A stretch of 64,000 nucleotides of DNA from Sedimenticola hydrogenitrophicus (GCF_025175675.1 NZ_JANIOA010000002.1:1-64000), one strand, 5' to 3'. Shown: positions 9,504 through 17,696, numbered from the stretch's first letter. Numbers and translations: made by a program. Notes: a model not told the origin generated them from the letters alone.

Positions 9504-11335
9504 GTCAGGCGCTGGAACTACTCCGGGAGTTGAAGGCACAGGGCCTGGTGACCGATCTGGATCTGCATTTCGCCACCCTCATCGGCCGGCTGGCCGCCGA
9601 CCAGCGTCCCGAGCTGCTGCTGGCGGCCGCATTCACCAGCTACCGGACCGGTGCGGGCGATGTCTGTCTGCCGCTTGCCGAGTGGAGCGGCCGTATGGTC
9701 GGCGGGCCGGAAGGGCGGATTCGGCTCCCAGACAGTGCAACGTGGCGGCGCCTGCTGCTGGAGACCGCGGTGGTGGGATCGCCCGGCGACTATCGGCCGC
9801 TGATCCTGGATACAGCGGGGAGACTCTATCTGCAGCGCTATTGGGCGTATGAGCAGCAGCTGGCTGATCTGCTCCTGGCGCGCAGTCGGGCCGAGGTCGC
9901 CACGGTTGACCCGGAACGCCTGCGGCTGGGGCTTGGACAGCTGTTTCCACCACAACCGGTGCTGGGGACCGACTGGCAGAAGGTCGCCGCGGCTGTGGCG
10001 GTACAGAAGCGCTTCAGCGTGATCTCGGGGGGGCCGGGCACCGGAAAGACCAGCACAGTGGTGCGCATTCTCGCCCTGCTGCAGCAGCAGGCCGGTGAGC
10101 GGCCGCTGGTGATCGCCCTCGCCGCGCCTACCGGAAAGGCCGCTGCCCGCCTGCAGGAGTCCATCCAGCAGGCACGGGCGCATCTGCCGGTTGCCCCCGG
10201 GCTGCTCGCCACCATCCCGGCACAGGCGATGACCATGCATCGGCTGATGGGGAGTCGCCAGGACAGCGTGCAGTTCAGGCATGACGCCGACAATCCACTG
10301 CCGGTGGATGTGCTGGTGATCGATGAGGCGTCGATGGTCGATGTAGCCCTGATGTCCAAGGTGGTGGCCGCCCTTCCGGCCGAGGCGCGCCTGATCCTGC
10401 TGGGTGACCGCAACCAGCTCGCCTCGGTGGAGGCCGGCGCGGTGCTGGGCGATATCTGTGGGGATGACCCCGGTTTTAGCGCCGATTTTCAACAACAGCT
10501 CGCATGGCTGACCGATCAGGCGCTGGCCGCAGAGACGGCGGCGCACCAGCCACTGGCCGATGCCGTGGTACAGCTGCGGCACAGCTACCGTTTTGGCGGG
10601 CACAGCGGCATCGGGCGGCTCGCAGAGGCGGTGAACCGGGGCGACGGCGAGTCCGCGCGGCAACTGTTGGAGGGGGAGGGGCCGGAGCGGGAGGGGCCGG
10701 GGGATATCCGCCTGCTCGCCGGGTCGAGCGACCCGCTGGCGATCGCGGCGTCGGCCTACAGCCATTACCTGAAGCGCATTGCCGCAGGTGCCGCGGCGGG
10801 AGAGGTGTTTGCCGCCTTCGACAGCTTCCGGGTACTCTGCGCCCTGCGTTCGGGACCTGCCGGCGTGGCGGAGCTGAATCAGCAGATCCGGCAGCGCCTG
10901 GAGACGGTCGGCCTGATTGACCCTGGGGTGGCATGGTATCCCGGGCGCCCGGTACTGATCACCCGTAACGACCATAATCTGAAACTCTACAATGGCGATG
11001 TCGGCATCCTGTTGGCGGGTGAGGCGGGGGAGATGCAGGTCTGTTTTCGGACCTCGGATGGCGTGCGCCGGGTGAGTCCCGCCCGGCTGCCGCCCCATGA
11101 AACCGCCTTCGCCATGACGGTGCACAAGAGTCAGGGGTCGGAGTTTGCGCGGGTGCTGCTGATTCTGCCGGGGCGGGATAGTCCGCTGCTCACGCGTGAG
11201 CTGATCTATACCGGACTCACGCGAAGCCGGCGCGAATTTATTCTCTCGGACGCGCATGGCCTGCTTGTCCCGGCGATAGCCAGACGCACCAGGAGGGCCT
11301 CCGGATTGGGGGAGAAACTTTGGGGTAGTAAATAA
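9500..11335 (+). CDS. recD: exodeoxyribonuclease V subunit alpha (RecD)
   Basis: SF1B 5'-3' helicase of RecBCD, 611 aa, near the E. coli length of 608. Walker A SGGPGTGKTSTV is near residues 174-185, Walker B VLVIDEASMVD near 272, and the terminal UvrD-like motif TVHKSQGSEF near 540. The start at 9500 gives an ATGA overlap with the recB stop, implying coupled translation, and yields the family N-terminus. With recC and recB it completes a full RecBCD set. The 615-aa ORF on the opposite strand is a coding shadow. Confidence 0.96.
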   Translation: MSQALELLRELKAQGLVTDLDLHFATLIGRLAADQRPELLLAAAFTSYRTGAGDVCLPLAEWSGRMVGGPEGRIRLPDSATWRRLLLETAVVGSPGDYRPLILDTAGRLYLQRYWAYEQQLADLLLARSRAEVATVDPERLRLGLGQLFPPQPVLGTDWQKVAAAVAVQKRFSVISGGPGTGKTSTVVRILALLQQQAGERPLVIALAAPTGKAAARLQESIQQARAHLPVAPGLLATIPAQAMTMHRLMGSRQDSVQFRHDADNPLPVDVLVIDEASMVDVALMSKVVAALPAEARLILLGDRNQLASVEAGAVLGDICGDDPGFSADFQQQLAWLTDQALAAETAAHQPLADAVVQLRHSYRFGGHSGIGRLAEAVNRGDGESARQLLEGEGPEREGPGDIRLLAGSSDPLAIAASAYSHYLKRIAAGAAAGEVFAAFDSFRVLCALRSGPAGVAELNQQIRQRLETVGLIDPGVAWYPGRPVLITRNDHNLKLYNGDVGILLAGEAGEMQVCFRTSDGVRRVSPARLPPHETAFAMTVHKSQGSEFARVLLILPGRDSPLLTRELIYTGLTRSRREFILSDAHGLLVPAIARRTRRASGLGEKLWGSK

Positions 11336-11494
11336 AGTAGTGATCGTGAGTGTGACGGCAATCACCCTTACCGGTAAATATTCCCGGTGATGGGGGGATT
11401 TGTGAGTCTTATCACCGCAAAAAGAGCAAAAACTGACGAAGATCAGCTTTCAGATTCTGATTACTTGCCTTTCATGCTAATTCGGAAGATACTC

Positions 11495-11683
11495 ATGCGC
11501 CTATTTAAGAAAGTTATAACTTTCCAGAAGAAGAAGAGGGGTAGTAGTCCTCTGAGTCCGGATTGGCAAGAGGGTTTTCAGCGGCCACACACAGAGGGAT
11601 GGATCGTAGAATCCAGGTGGTCGAACTTCAGGGGGCGCGGGTCGAGGGAACGGCTGTCTCCGAAATTGAATAATTGGGGATAG
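11495..11683 (+). CDS. possible small basic protein upstream of ParA-like gene
   Basis: A 62-aa ORF starting MRLFKKVITFQKKKRGS is very rich in Lys and Arg and ends 6 bp before the ParA-like gene. A GGAAG lies 6 bp before its ATG, which is the main reason to consider it. I do not recognise any family. Small basic proteins beside orphan ParA ATPases can act as partner or DNA-binding factors, but that is only an analogy. The first codons overlap a perfect 16-bp palindrome (11509-11524), and the stretch is lower in GC than its neighbours, so it may instead be leader DNA. Confidence 0.3.
   Translation: MRLFKKVITFQKKKRGSSPLSPDWQEGFQRPHTEGWIVESRWSNFRGRGSRERLSPKLNNWG
11509..11524. promoter_or_regulatory. 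perfect 16-bp palindrome GAAAGTTATAACTTTC
   Basis: An exact inverted repeat in the AT-rich gap between recD and the ParA-like gene. It does not match the canonical chromosomal parS (TGTTTCACGTGAAACA). It could be an operator or a partition-type site for the adjacent gene; no protein for it can be named from sequence. Confidence 0.4.
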
Positions 11684-11689
11684 GGTTCG

Positions 11690-12421
11690 ATGCACAACAT
11701 TATGGTGCTCAACGCAAAAGGCGGCTGTGGGAAAACCACAATATCCACCACGCTGGCCTGTTACTTTGCCGGGCAGGGCTACAAAACGGCCCTCATGGAT
11801 TACGATCCCCAGAACTCCAGCCATCACTGGCTGGATATGCGCAAGCCCTCCCAACCTCAGATTCGTTCCATCGATGCCGCCCGCCCACGTAGCGGAATGA
11901 CCCGCACCTGGCAGCTCCATAGCGGAGTGGAAACCGAAGTGGTGGTCATAGACACCCCGGCCGGCGTCACCGGAGGACGACTGGTGGACCTGTTCAACAA
12001 GGCGGACAGCATCCTGATACCGGTCATGCCCACCGTCATCGATCTGCAGGCAGTGGAAGGATTTCTTACCGAACTGATGCATTTTGCCAAAAACCGGCTG
12101 CATGGCAAGCGGGTCGCCATGGTCATCAACCGGGTGCGTTTCAAGACCGCGACCTACGAGAAAATCGAGGCACTGTCCGCCAGGTTGGGGATACCGTTGA
12201 TCGGATCGCTGCGCGATACCCACAATTACGCCATCGCCATGGAAACCGGCATGGGCATTTGCGAAATGAAGAACGGGGTTACCTCCAAGGACCGCAAACA
12301 GTGGCAGCCGATAATCAACTGGCTGCACGAAGCCATTCCCGGCAAGGAACCGGTGCAGCCATCGAGTTTCGGTGAGTCGCCAGGGTGGCAGCCAGAGGCC
12401 AAAAGCGTCGCGCTATCCTGA
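11690..12421 (+). CDS. ParA/MinD-family ATPase, orphan
   Basis: 243-aa deviant-Walker ATPase. The N-terminus contains LNAKGGCGKTTISTTLA with both the signature Lys and the P-loop Lys (residues 9-15), a switch I region DYDPQNSS, and Walker B VVVIDTPAGV. Such ATPases position DNA, chemosensory arrays, carboxysomes or flagella by cycling on the nucleoid or membrane. No parB, no C-terminal MinD amphipathic helix and no obvious cargo gene is adjacent, so the role is open. Possible partner: the small basic ORF ending 6 bp upstream. The TGA stop falls inside a short tandem repeat. Confidence 0.85.
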   Translation: MHNIMVLNAKGGCGKTTISTTLACYFAGQGYKTALMDYDPQNSSHHWLDMRKPSQPQIRSIDAARPRSGMTRTWQLHSGVETEVVVIDTPAGVTGGRLVDLFNKADSILIPVMPTVIDLQAVEGFLTELMHFAKNRLHGKRVAMVINRVRFKTATYEKIEALSARLGIPLIGSLRDTHNYAIAMETGMGICEMKNGVTSKDRKQWQPIINWLHEAIPGKEPVQPSSFGESPGWQPEAKSVALS

Positions 12422-12458
12422 TATTGCCCTGATTTTCCTGATACTGCCCTGATATTAC
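12417..12458. repeat. short tandem repeat at the ParA-like gene end
   Basis: Four units beginning CCTGAT (CCTGATATTGC, CCTGATTTT, CCTGATACTGC, CCTGATATTAC), readable as a twice-repeated 20-bp unit with a few mismatches. The stop codon of the ParA-like gene lies in the first unit. Confidence 0.6.
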
Positions 12459-12466
12459 AGCGCCGC

Positions 12467-12486
12467 CCTGGAACAATCGTTCCAGG
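12467..12486 (+). terminator. hairpin after ParA-like gene
   Basis: A perfect 8-bp stem CCTGGAAC / GTTCCAGG around the loop AATC, 45 bp after the stop. There is no run of T immediately after it, only TTTCCTTTC about 8 bp on, so it is a candidate terminator or RNA-stabilising hairpin. Confidence 0.45.
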
Positions 12487-12591
12487 CAGGATAGTTTCCT
12501 TTCAGATTTCATACAGTATTTTTTCTACTGCCCTTATAAATATAAATTTGGGATAACCCATTCATCCATGTGGTAGGGTATGCCCTGAATC

Positions 12592-12756
12592 TAGGGCCGC
12601 GGAAAAAATAAAGCATCCCATCTCGCTTCGCCCTCGGCCCGCTCACGGCGTTGTGCAAAGGGTTACATAGGCCAGCTATGCGCCCCTTTGCACGCCTTGT
12701 GAGCAGACCGATGGCTGTGCGATCTTGGGATGATTTATTTTCACCGCGACCCTTAT
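12592..12756. repeat. long imperfect palindrome upstream of sat
   Basis: Two arms of roughly 75-80 bp face each other around a centre near 12672 (CATAGGCCAGCTATG). The outer arms pair GGGCCGCGG...AAAATAAA with TTTATTTTCACCGCGACCC, the middle pairs GCATCCCA with TGGGATGA, and the inner pairs GTGCAAAGGG with CCCCTTTGCAC. There is no ORF with coding character inside. It has the form of a MITE-like or REP-like element and could fold into one long hairpin in the gap of about 520 bp before sat. Confidence 0.7.
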
Positions 12757-12940
12757 ACTGGATGCGATGCCGTTGCCCGTTGTTCGGTCAAAGTCCCGGT
12801 CTGGTGGAACCAGAGAGGGGTTCCATGACCGGGCCAAAGGCCCATCCCGCCGGTTTCTATACTTACCCAATTGCATGATTTCCGGTGTAGGCGGGTGAAG
12901 AAAATATTAACGATAAATTGTTCTAAGGAGATCTAGAGAG

Positions 12941-14128
12941 ATGATCAAGCCTGTCGGATCCGATGCCCTTCAGCCGCTCTTTGTCTACGACACCGATAAA
13001 CACCATGCGCTGATGCATGAGGCCGAGTCTTTGCCCTCGGTGATTATCAGCTCCCAGGCCGCGGGTAATGCGGTGATGCTGGGTGCCGGCTATTTCAATC
13101 CCTTGAAGGGCTACATGACCGTCAACGACGCCATGGGCTGTGCCGAGCAGATGAAAATGACCGACGGCAGCTTCTTCCCGGTGCCCGTGCTCTGCCTGCT
13201 GGAGAGTGTGGACGCCATCCAGGGTGCCCGGCGTGTCGCCCTGCGCGATCCGAATGTGGAAGGCAATCCGGTCCTGGCGGTAATGGACATCAATGCCGTC
13301 GAGGAGGTATCGGATGTGCAGATGGAGGTGATGACCCGGCGGGTTTATGGCACCACCGATCCCGAACACCCCGGGGTGGACGCCTTCAACAGCCAGGGCC
13401 GCCGGGCCATCTCGGGCCCGATCCAGGTGCTGAACTTCAGCTATTTCCAGACCGATTTCCCGGACACCTTCCGTACCGCGGTCGAGATCCGTAATGAGAT
13501 TCAGGAGCACGGCTGGAAGAAGATTGTCGCCTTCCAGACCCGCAACCCGATGCATCGCGCCCACGAGGAGCTGTGCAAGATGGCCATGGATGCGGTCAAG
13601 GCCGATGGCGTGGTGATCCACATGCTGCTGGGCAAGCTGAAGCCGGGCGATATCCCGGCACCGGTGCGCGACGCGGCGATTCGCAAGATGGCGGAGCTCT
13701 ACTTTCCGCCCAACACCGTCTGCATCACCGGCTACGGTTTCGACATGCTCTATGCCGGTCCCCGTGAAGCGGTGCTGCACGCCTACTTCCGCCAGAATAT
13801 GGGCGCGACCCACTTTATTATCGGTCGTGATCACGCCGGTGTGGGCGACTATTACGGTGCCTTCGATGCCCAGACCATCTTCGATAGCGAAGTCCCGGCG
13901 GGTGCGTTGGAAATCGAAATCTTCCGCGCCGATCACACCGCGTACTCGAAGAAGCTCAATCGGGTGGTGATGATGTGCGATGCACCCGATCACGGCAAGG
14001 AGGACTTCGTGCTGCTCTCCGGCACCAAGGTGCGTGAGATGCTGGGACAGGGCATGGCACCGCCGCCCGAATTCTCCCGGCCGGAAGTGGCTGAAATCCT
14101 GATGAATTATTATCAGTCGCTGAACTGA
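12941..14128 (+). CDS. sat: sulfate adenylyltransferase (ATP sulfurylase), Sat type
   Basis: 395 aa. Interconverts sulfate plus ATP with APS plus PPi; in sulfur oxidisers the reverse direction makes ATP from APS. Signatures are FQTRNPMHRAHE (about residues 198-209, HxxH-type nucleotide site), GRDHAGVGDYYG (about 295-306) and SGTKVREMLGQG near the C-terminus. It is the homo-oligomeric Sat family, not the CysDN assimilatory type. AAGGAG lies 10 bp before the ATG. No aprAB, aprM or hdr genes are adjacent, so it is a stand-alone unit. Confidence 0.96.
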   Translation: MIKPVGSDALQPLFVYDTDKHHALMHEAESLPSVIISSQAAGNAVMLGAGYFNPLKGYMTVNDAMGCAEQMKMTDGSFFPVPVLCLLESVDAIQGARRVALRDPNVEGNPVLAVMDINAVEEVSDVQMEVMTRRVYGTTDPEHPGVDAFNSQGRRAISGPIQVLNFSYFQTDFPDTFRTAVEIRNEIQEHGWKKIVAFQTRNPMHRAHEELCKMAMDAVKADGVVIHMLLGKLKPGDIPAPVRDAAIRKMAELYFPPNTVCITGYGFDMLYAGPREAVLHAYFRQNMGATHFIIGRDHAGVGDYYGAFDAQTIFDSEVPAGALEIEIFRADHTAYSKKLNRVVMMCDAPDHGKEDFVLLSGTKVREMLGQGMAPPPEFSRPEVAEILMNYYQSLN

Positions 14129-14138
14129 GGGTCGCCAC

Positions 14139-14168
14139 CCCCCTCTGGCGCGGCAGCGTCGGAGGGGG
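14139..14168 (+). terminator. possible hairpin after sat
   Basis: CCCCCTC (14139-14145) pairs with GAGGGGG (14162-14168), 10 bp after the sat stop. There is no T-tract, so intrinsic termination is uncertain. Confidence 0.4.
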
Positions 14169-14174
14169 ACCGCT

Positions 14175-14219
14175 GGTCCTTATACCGCGAAGGCCAAGGG
14201 TGGCCGGAAGCGGCTTTGA
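14175..14219. repeat. family B repeat fragment
   Basis: CCTTATACCGCGAAGGCC...GGCCGGAAGCGGCTTTG resembles 55054-55095 (CTTATGCCGCGGAGGCC...GGCCGGGAGCGGCTTTG) base for base over about 42 bp with a few changes. Both copies are intergenic. Confidence 0.55.
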
Positions 14220-14485
14220 CCCACACTATCCCCGTACCCCCTCAATCAATACCTGCCCTGCTCAGTAAGTGCACGCGCATCGCCTGCGGAATCTCAACCC
14301 GGCATCATCCACCCAGCGTAGCCCGGATTTCCCCCCTGAGGCTGTGTACCTGTCGGATCCCCGAAGGGCGGGGCCCTTCAGGCTGCAATGATCTCCCCGA
14401 TTGAGCACTCAGCGTGATGGCTACTCCTTCTAACGGCGGCCTGATTGGATTAGAATGGGCGCTTCTTACCACGCAAGACGACATC

Positions 14486-14857
14486 ATGAAACCATACCGA
14501 ACTTATCTCCTTGGCGCCGCCTTGTTTGCGCTCGTTTCCACCCCGCTCCACGCCGACCTGGAAGCGGGCATCGCCGCCTATGAGAAAGGCGACTACGCAG
14601 AAGCCTTCAGCCAATATGAACAAGCGGCCGAAGCGGGTGATGTGGATGCCTACGGCAAGCTGGCCGGGCTCTATCTCTACGGCGTGGGCACCGAGAAGGA
14701 CTACACCAAGGCCTATATCTGGTTTGGTTTGGCGCAACATGGCGGCGATAAATATGCGGAAAAATTCAAGTTGACCGCCTCCTCCGTCATGACCCTGGAA
14801 CAAGTGAAGCAAGCCGAGGAGATCCTCGCGGAGCGTATAAAACGCCTTGAGGAGTAG
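14486..14857 (+). CDS. Sel1/TPR repeat protein, exported
   Basis: 123 aa with a clear Sec signal peptide (MKPYRTYLLGAALFALVSTP, cleavage likely after LHA near residue 23). The mature part is two Sel1-like repeats (AAYEKGDYAEAFSQYEQAAE and AYGKLAGLYLYGVGTEKDYT) and a charged helical tail. These small periplasmic repeat proteins usually mediate protein contacts; the specific role is unknown. The ATG at 14486 is preferred over the ATG at 14414 because it starts the signal peptide. It converges on metY across a strong hairpin. Confidence 0.8.
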   Translation: MKPYRTYLLGAALFALVSTPLHADLEAGIAAYEKGDYAEAFSQYEQAAEAGDVDAYGKLAGLYLYGVGTEKDYTKAYIWFGLAQHGGDKYAEKFKLTASSVMTLEQVKQAEEILAERIKRLEE

Positions 14858-14919
14858 TGCCGTCAGGACTGGATGAGCGCTTACAGGCATCACCTCCCGG
14901 AGCTCTCGGCTATCGAATA

Positions 14920-14949
14920 CCGGTGGGCCGGCCGAAGCCGGCCCACCGG
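14920..14949. terminator. bidirectional terminator-like hairpin
   Basis: A perfect 13-bp GC-rich stem (CCGGTGGGCCGGC / GCCGGCCCACCGG) with loop CGAA between the convergent Sel1-like gene and metY. T-runs are absent on both sides, so it may act by pausing or mRNA protection rather than classical intrinsic termination. Confidence 0.6.
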
Positions 14950-14957
14950 GCACCGAC

Positions 14958-16232
14958 TCAGCGCGAGGCCGCCAACGCCTGATCCAGATCGGCGATGATA
15001 TCGTCGATATGCTCGATACCGATTGACAACCGCACCAGATCCTCGCTCACCCCCGCCCTGGCCAGCTCCTCCGGATTCAGCTGACGATGGGTGGTGGTGG
15101 CCGGATGGCAGGCCAGACTCTTGGCATCGCCGATATTCACCAGTCGAACCACCAGATCCAGTGCATCGATAAAGCGCCCGCCCGCCTCCTTGCCGCCGGT
15201 TATTCCGAAGGAGAGGATACCGGACGCCCTGCCCCCCATGTATCGGTCCACCAGGGGTTTGTCCGGGCTTCCCTCCAGCCCTGCGTAGCGCACCCACTCC
15301 ACCTGGGGATGGGACTGCAGATAGTTGGCGACCGCCAGGGCATTTTCGCAATGCCGATCCATTCTCACCGGCAGCGTCTCAATCCCCTGCAGCACCAGGA
15401 AGCTGTTGAACGGTGAGATCGCCGCGCCCATATTGCGCAACGGTACCACCCGCGCCCGGCCGATGAAGGCGGCCGGCCCCAGGGCCTCGGTATAAACCAC
15501 GCCATGATAGGAGACATCCGGCTGGTTCAGGCGCGGGAAACGGTCGGCATGCTCGGCCCAGGGGAAATTCCCTGAATCGACAATCACCCCACCGATGGTG
15601 GTGCCGTGACCGCCCATGTACTTGGTCAGGGCGTGTACCACGATATCCGCGCCGTGCTCAAACGGACGACAGAGATAAGGGGACGGGACGGTGTTGTCCA
15701 CTACCAGCGGCACGCCGTGAGCGTGGGCCATATCCGCCATGGCGCCAATGTCCACCACGTTGCCGGCCGGATTGCCGATGGACTCGCAGAACACCAGTTT
15801 GGTGCGGTCATCGATCAGTGCCGCCATGCCATCCACGTCCTTGGGATCGGCAAACCTGGCATCGATCCCCAGCTGCGGCAGGGTGTGGGCAAACAGGTTG
15901 TAGGTGCCACCGTAGAGGGTGGTGGTGGTGACGATATTGTCACCGGCCTCGCACAGGGTGAAGATCGTGTCGGTGATCGCCGCCATGCCGGAGGCCAGCC
16001 CCAAGGCTCCGATGCCACCCTCCATGGCCGCCACCCGCTTCTCCAGCACATCGGTGGTCGGATTCATGATACGGGTATAGATATTCCCCTGGACTTTCAG
16101 ATCAAACAGATCGGCGCCATGCTGGGTATCGTCAAAGGCGTATGAGGTGGTCTGATAAATCGGCACCGCGACCGCCTTGGTGGTCGGATCCGGTTCAAAG
16201 CCCCCGTGTATTGCGATTGTTTCAATCTTCAT
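14958..16232 (-). CDS. metY: O-acetylhomoserine aminocarboxypropyltransferase (sulfhydrylase)
   Basis: 424-aa PLP enzyme of the Cys/Met metabolism family. It makes homocysteine from O-acetyl-homoserine and sulfide; the long form (about 425 aa) with N-terminal ETIAIHGG and YTRIMNPTTDVLEKR is typical of MetY. The Schiff-base lysine is Lys204 in HALTKYMGGHG, preceded by VVDNTVPSP. C-terminal LVRLSIGIEHIDDIIADLDQ is the family end. GGAGGAG lies 7 bp before the start. Direct use of sulfide fits a sulfur-metabolising host. An O-succinylhomoserine specificity cannot be excluded. Confidence 0.9.
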   Translation of the reverse strand: MKIETIAIHGGFEPDPTTKAVAVPIYQTTSYAFDDTQHGADLFDLKVQGNIYTRIMNPTTDVLEKRVAAMEGGIGALGLASGMAAITDTIFTLCEAGDNIVTTTTLYGGTYNLFAHTLPQLGIDARFADPKDVDGMAALIDDRTKLVFCESIGNPAGNVVDIGAMADMAHAHGVPLVVDNTVPSPYLCRPFEHGADIVVHALTKYMGGHGTTIGGVIVDSGNFPWAEHADRFPRLNQPDVSYHGVVYTEALGPAAFIGRARVVPLRNMGAAISPFNSFLVLQGIETLPVRMDRHCENALAVANYLQSHPQVEWVRYAGLEGSPDKPLVDRYMGGRASGILSFGITGGKEAGGRFIDALDLVVRLVNIGDAKSLACHPATTTHRQLNPEELARAGVSEDLVRLSIGIEHIDDIIADLDQALAASR

Positions 16233-16339
16233 CTACGCACTCCTCCTGTTCTTTTGCCATTACCGGTCAAAAATGTCCTGCATCTTAACTGCAGAAATAT
16301 GACACTGTCGAATAGCTGGAGCGCCCAGCGCGGCATGGC

Positions 16340-17191
16340 TTACCCGGGTGCCTGGTCGGTCGCGCTTGTTGAGGTGGACGTCTTGTCGAGGTGGACATCC
16401 ATCTGTGGATAAGGGATAGAGATCCCGTTATCGTCAAAGGCCAGCTTGATCCGTTCGGTCAGATCGAACCTCACATCCCAGTAGTCGCCGCTCTTGACCC
16501 AGGGCCGGACATTGAAGTTGACACTGCTGTCCGCCAGCTCGCCAACCACCACCTGCGCCGCGGGCTCCTTCAGCACGCGCTCATCTGCTGCAAGGATATC
16601 GCCAAGCAGCTGCTTGGCTTTGCGGATATCGTCGCCATAGCCGATACCGAAGACCATATCGATACGCCGCGTCTCCCGGGCGGAATAGTTGGTGATGGTG
16701 CCGTTGTAGATGGCCCCATTCGGCACGATGACTTCGCGATTGTCTCCGGTACGCATGATGGTGCTGAAAATGCTGATGGTCTCCACCACACCGGCGGTGC
16801 CGCCCGCCTCGACAAAATCGCCCGCTGTGAAGGGGCGGAAGATGATCAGCATCACCCCGGCGGCAAAGTTCTGTAAAGAGTCCTTCATGGCCAGGCCGAC
16901 GGCCAGGCCGGCGGCAGCCAGCAGGGCGATCAGCGAGGTGGTATCCACACCCAACTGGTCCAGCGCGGCGACGACGATGAACAGCAGCAGCACGGTGTGA
17001 AGAATGGGGACGACAAAATTGACCAGGATGACGTCCATTTTGCTCCTGCCCAGCAACTTCTTGACTATCCTGAGCAGAATGTTGGCGACCCAGCGACCGA
17101 CGAAGAAGGTGCCCAGTGCCAGGATGATGTTGATGCCCCAGGGGATGGCGAAGTTCGACATCAGTTTCTCAAGATCGATGAATTCCGGCAT
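16340..17191 (-). CDS. small-conductance mechanosensitive channel, MscS family
   Basis: 283 aa, matching E. coli MscS (286). Three N-terminal membrane helices (about 20-40, 60-80, 85-110) end in the pore helix AAAGLAVGLAMKDSLQNFAAG, followed by the beta domain (FRPFTAGDFVEAGGTAGVVE) and VPNGAIYNGTITNYS. It opens under membrane tension to release solutes in hypo-osmotic shock. The ATG at 17191 (MPEFIDLEKL) has GGGAG 6 bp upstream and gives the family N-terminus; an upstream in-frame start at 17251 would add 20 unlike residues. Confidence 0.92.
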   Translation of the reverse strand: MPEFIDLEKLMSNFAIPWGINIILALGTFFVGRWVANILLRIVKKLLGRSKMDVILVNFVVPILHTVLLLFIVVAALDQLGVDTTSLIALLAAAGLAVGLAMKDSLQNFAAGVMLIIFRPFTAGDFVEAGGTAGVVETISIFSTIMRTGDNREVIVPNGAIYNGTITNYSARETRRIDMVFGIGYGDDIRKAKQLLGDILAADERVLKEPAAQVVVGELADSSVNFNVRPWVKSGDYWDVRFDLTERIKLAFDDNGISIPYPQMDVHLDKTSTSTSATDQAPG

Positions 17192-17276
17192 GTCAGACTC
17201 CCAGTGACTTATTTTGCTTGATTTGTTGTCCGTTCGAAATATAGCAGACAATTGTCAGTGAAGGTCACACAGATAA

Positions 17277-17672
17277 ACTTACCTGATTACCTACCAGACT
17301 CCACTAAGGTCAGATACCGGTTATAAAGCCGCGAATGAACGCGAATAAACGCAAATAGCGCGATTTATCCTGTTTGGGGGAATAGCGGCTTCATCCAGGC
17401 TACGGTGCTTGCCGGCGACGTAGGATGCAGGTGAGCTTGCGAACCGCATCATTCCGTCCTCGGGTCCGTAAACGGTGCATCCCTGCACCACTCCTCGCGG
17501 AATGGCTTGATGCGGTTCGTGCCTCACCGGCATCCTACCCTGGGCAGCGTGGTTTGTAGCCCGCTGGGGTGAGCCCGCGAACCTCAACAAGCTTATTCGC
17601 GTTCATTTGCGTTTATTCGCGGCTAAGATTTTTCTTGATGATGGCTGAGTTAGATGGGTAATCAGGTAAAGT
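17277..17672. repeat. nested palindromic repeat complex (family A core)
   Basis: At least three concentric inverted repeats. Outer arms 17277-17300 and 17648-17672 share ACCTGATTACC. Middle arms 17326-17360 and 17593-17627 share GCGAATGAACGCGAATAA-like sequence. Inner arms are at 17420-17451 and 17508-17538 (GTAGGATGC...AACCGCATCA). The centre holds GGTGCA-TCCC-TGCACC. It fills nearly the whole gap between mscS and the next minus-strand gene. The part around the inner element is homologous, inverted, to 60590-60806. Confidence 0.75.
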
Positions 17673-17696
17673 TATGGTGGGCTAAGTGCAGCGGTC

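Larger units (their letters stand above)
14129..14485. other. gap between sat and Sel1-like gene
   Basis: No convincing gene. It contains the hairpin at 14139-14168, a family B repeat fragment at 14175-14219, and a compact hairpin GAAGGGC-GGG-GCCCTTC at 14363-14379. A 62-codon ORF in this gap has no ribosome site or recognisable composition. Confidence 0.6.

Noticed and set aside
9518-11365. 615-aa minus-strand ORF opposite recD
   Set aside because: Third-position GC shadow; no family motifs and no ribosome site.
11509-11524. Reading the palindrome as a canonical parS site
   Set aside because: It does not match TGTTTCACGTGAAACA, and no ParB gene is present.
14216-14404. 62-aa ORF in the sat downstream gap
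   Set aside because: No ribosome site, overlaps repeat fragments and a hairpin, no domain-like pattern.
16233-16339. SAM or other riboswitch in the metY leader
   Set aside because: The leader is only about 100 bp to the next gene and shows no kink-turn or conserved SAM-box pattern that I can see.
17277-17672. CRISPR array
   Set aside because: Repeats are inverted and nested, not regularly spaced direct repeats; no cas genes in the window.
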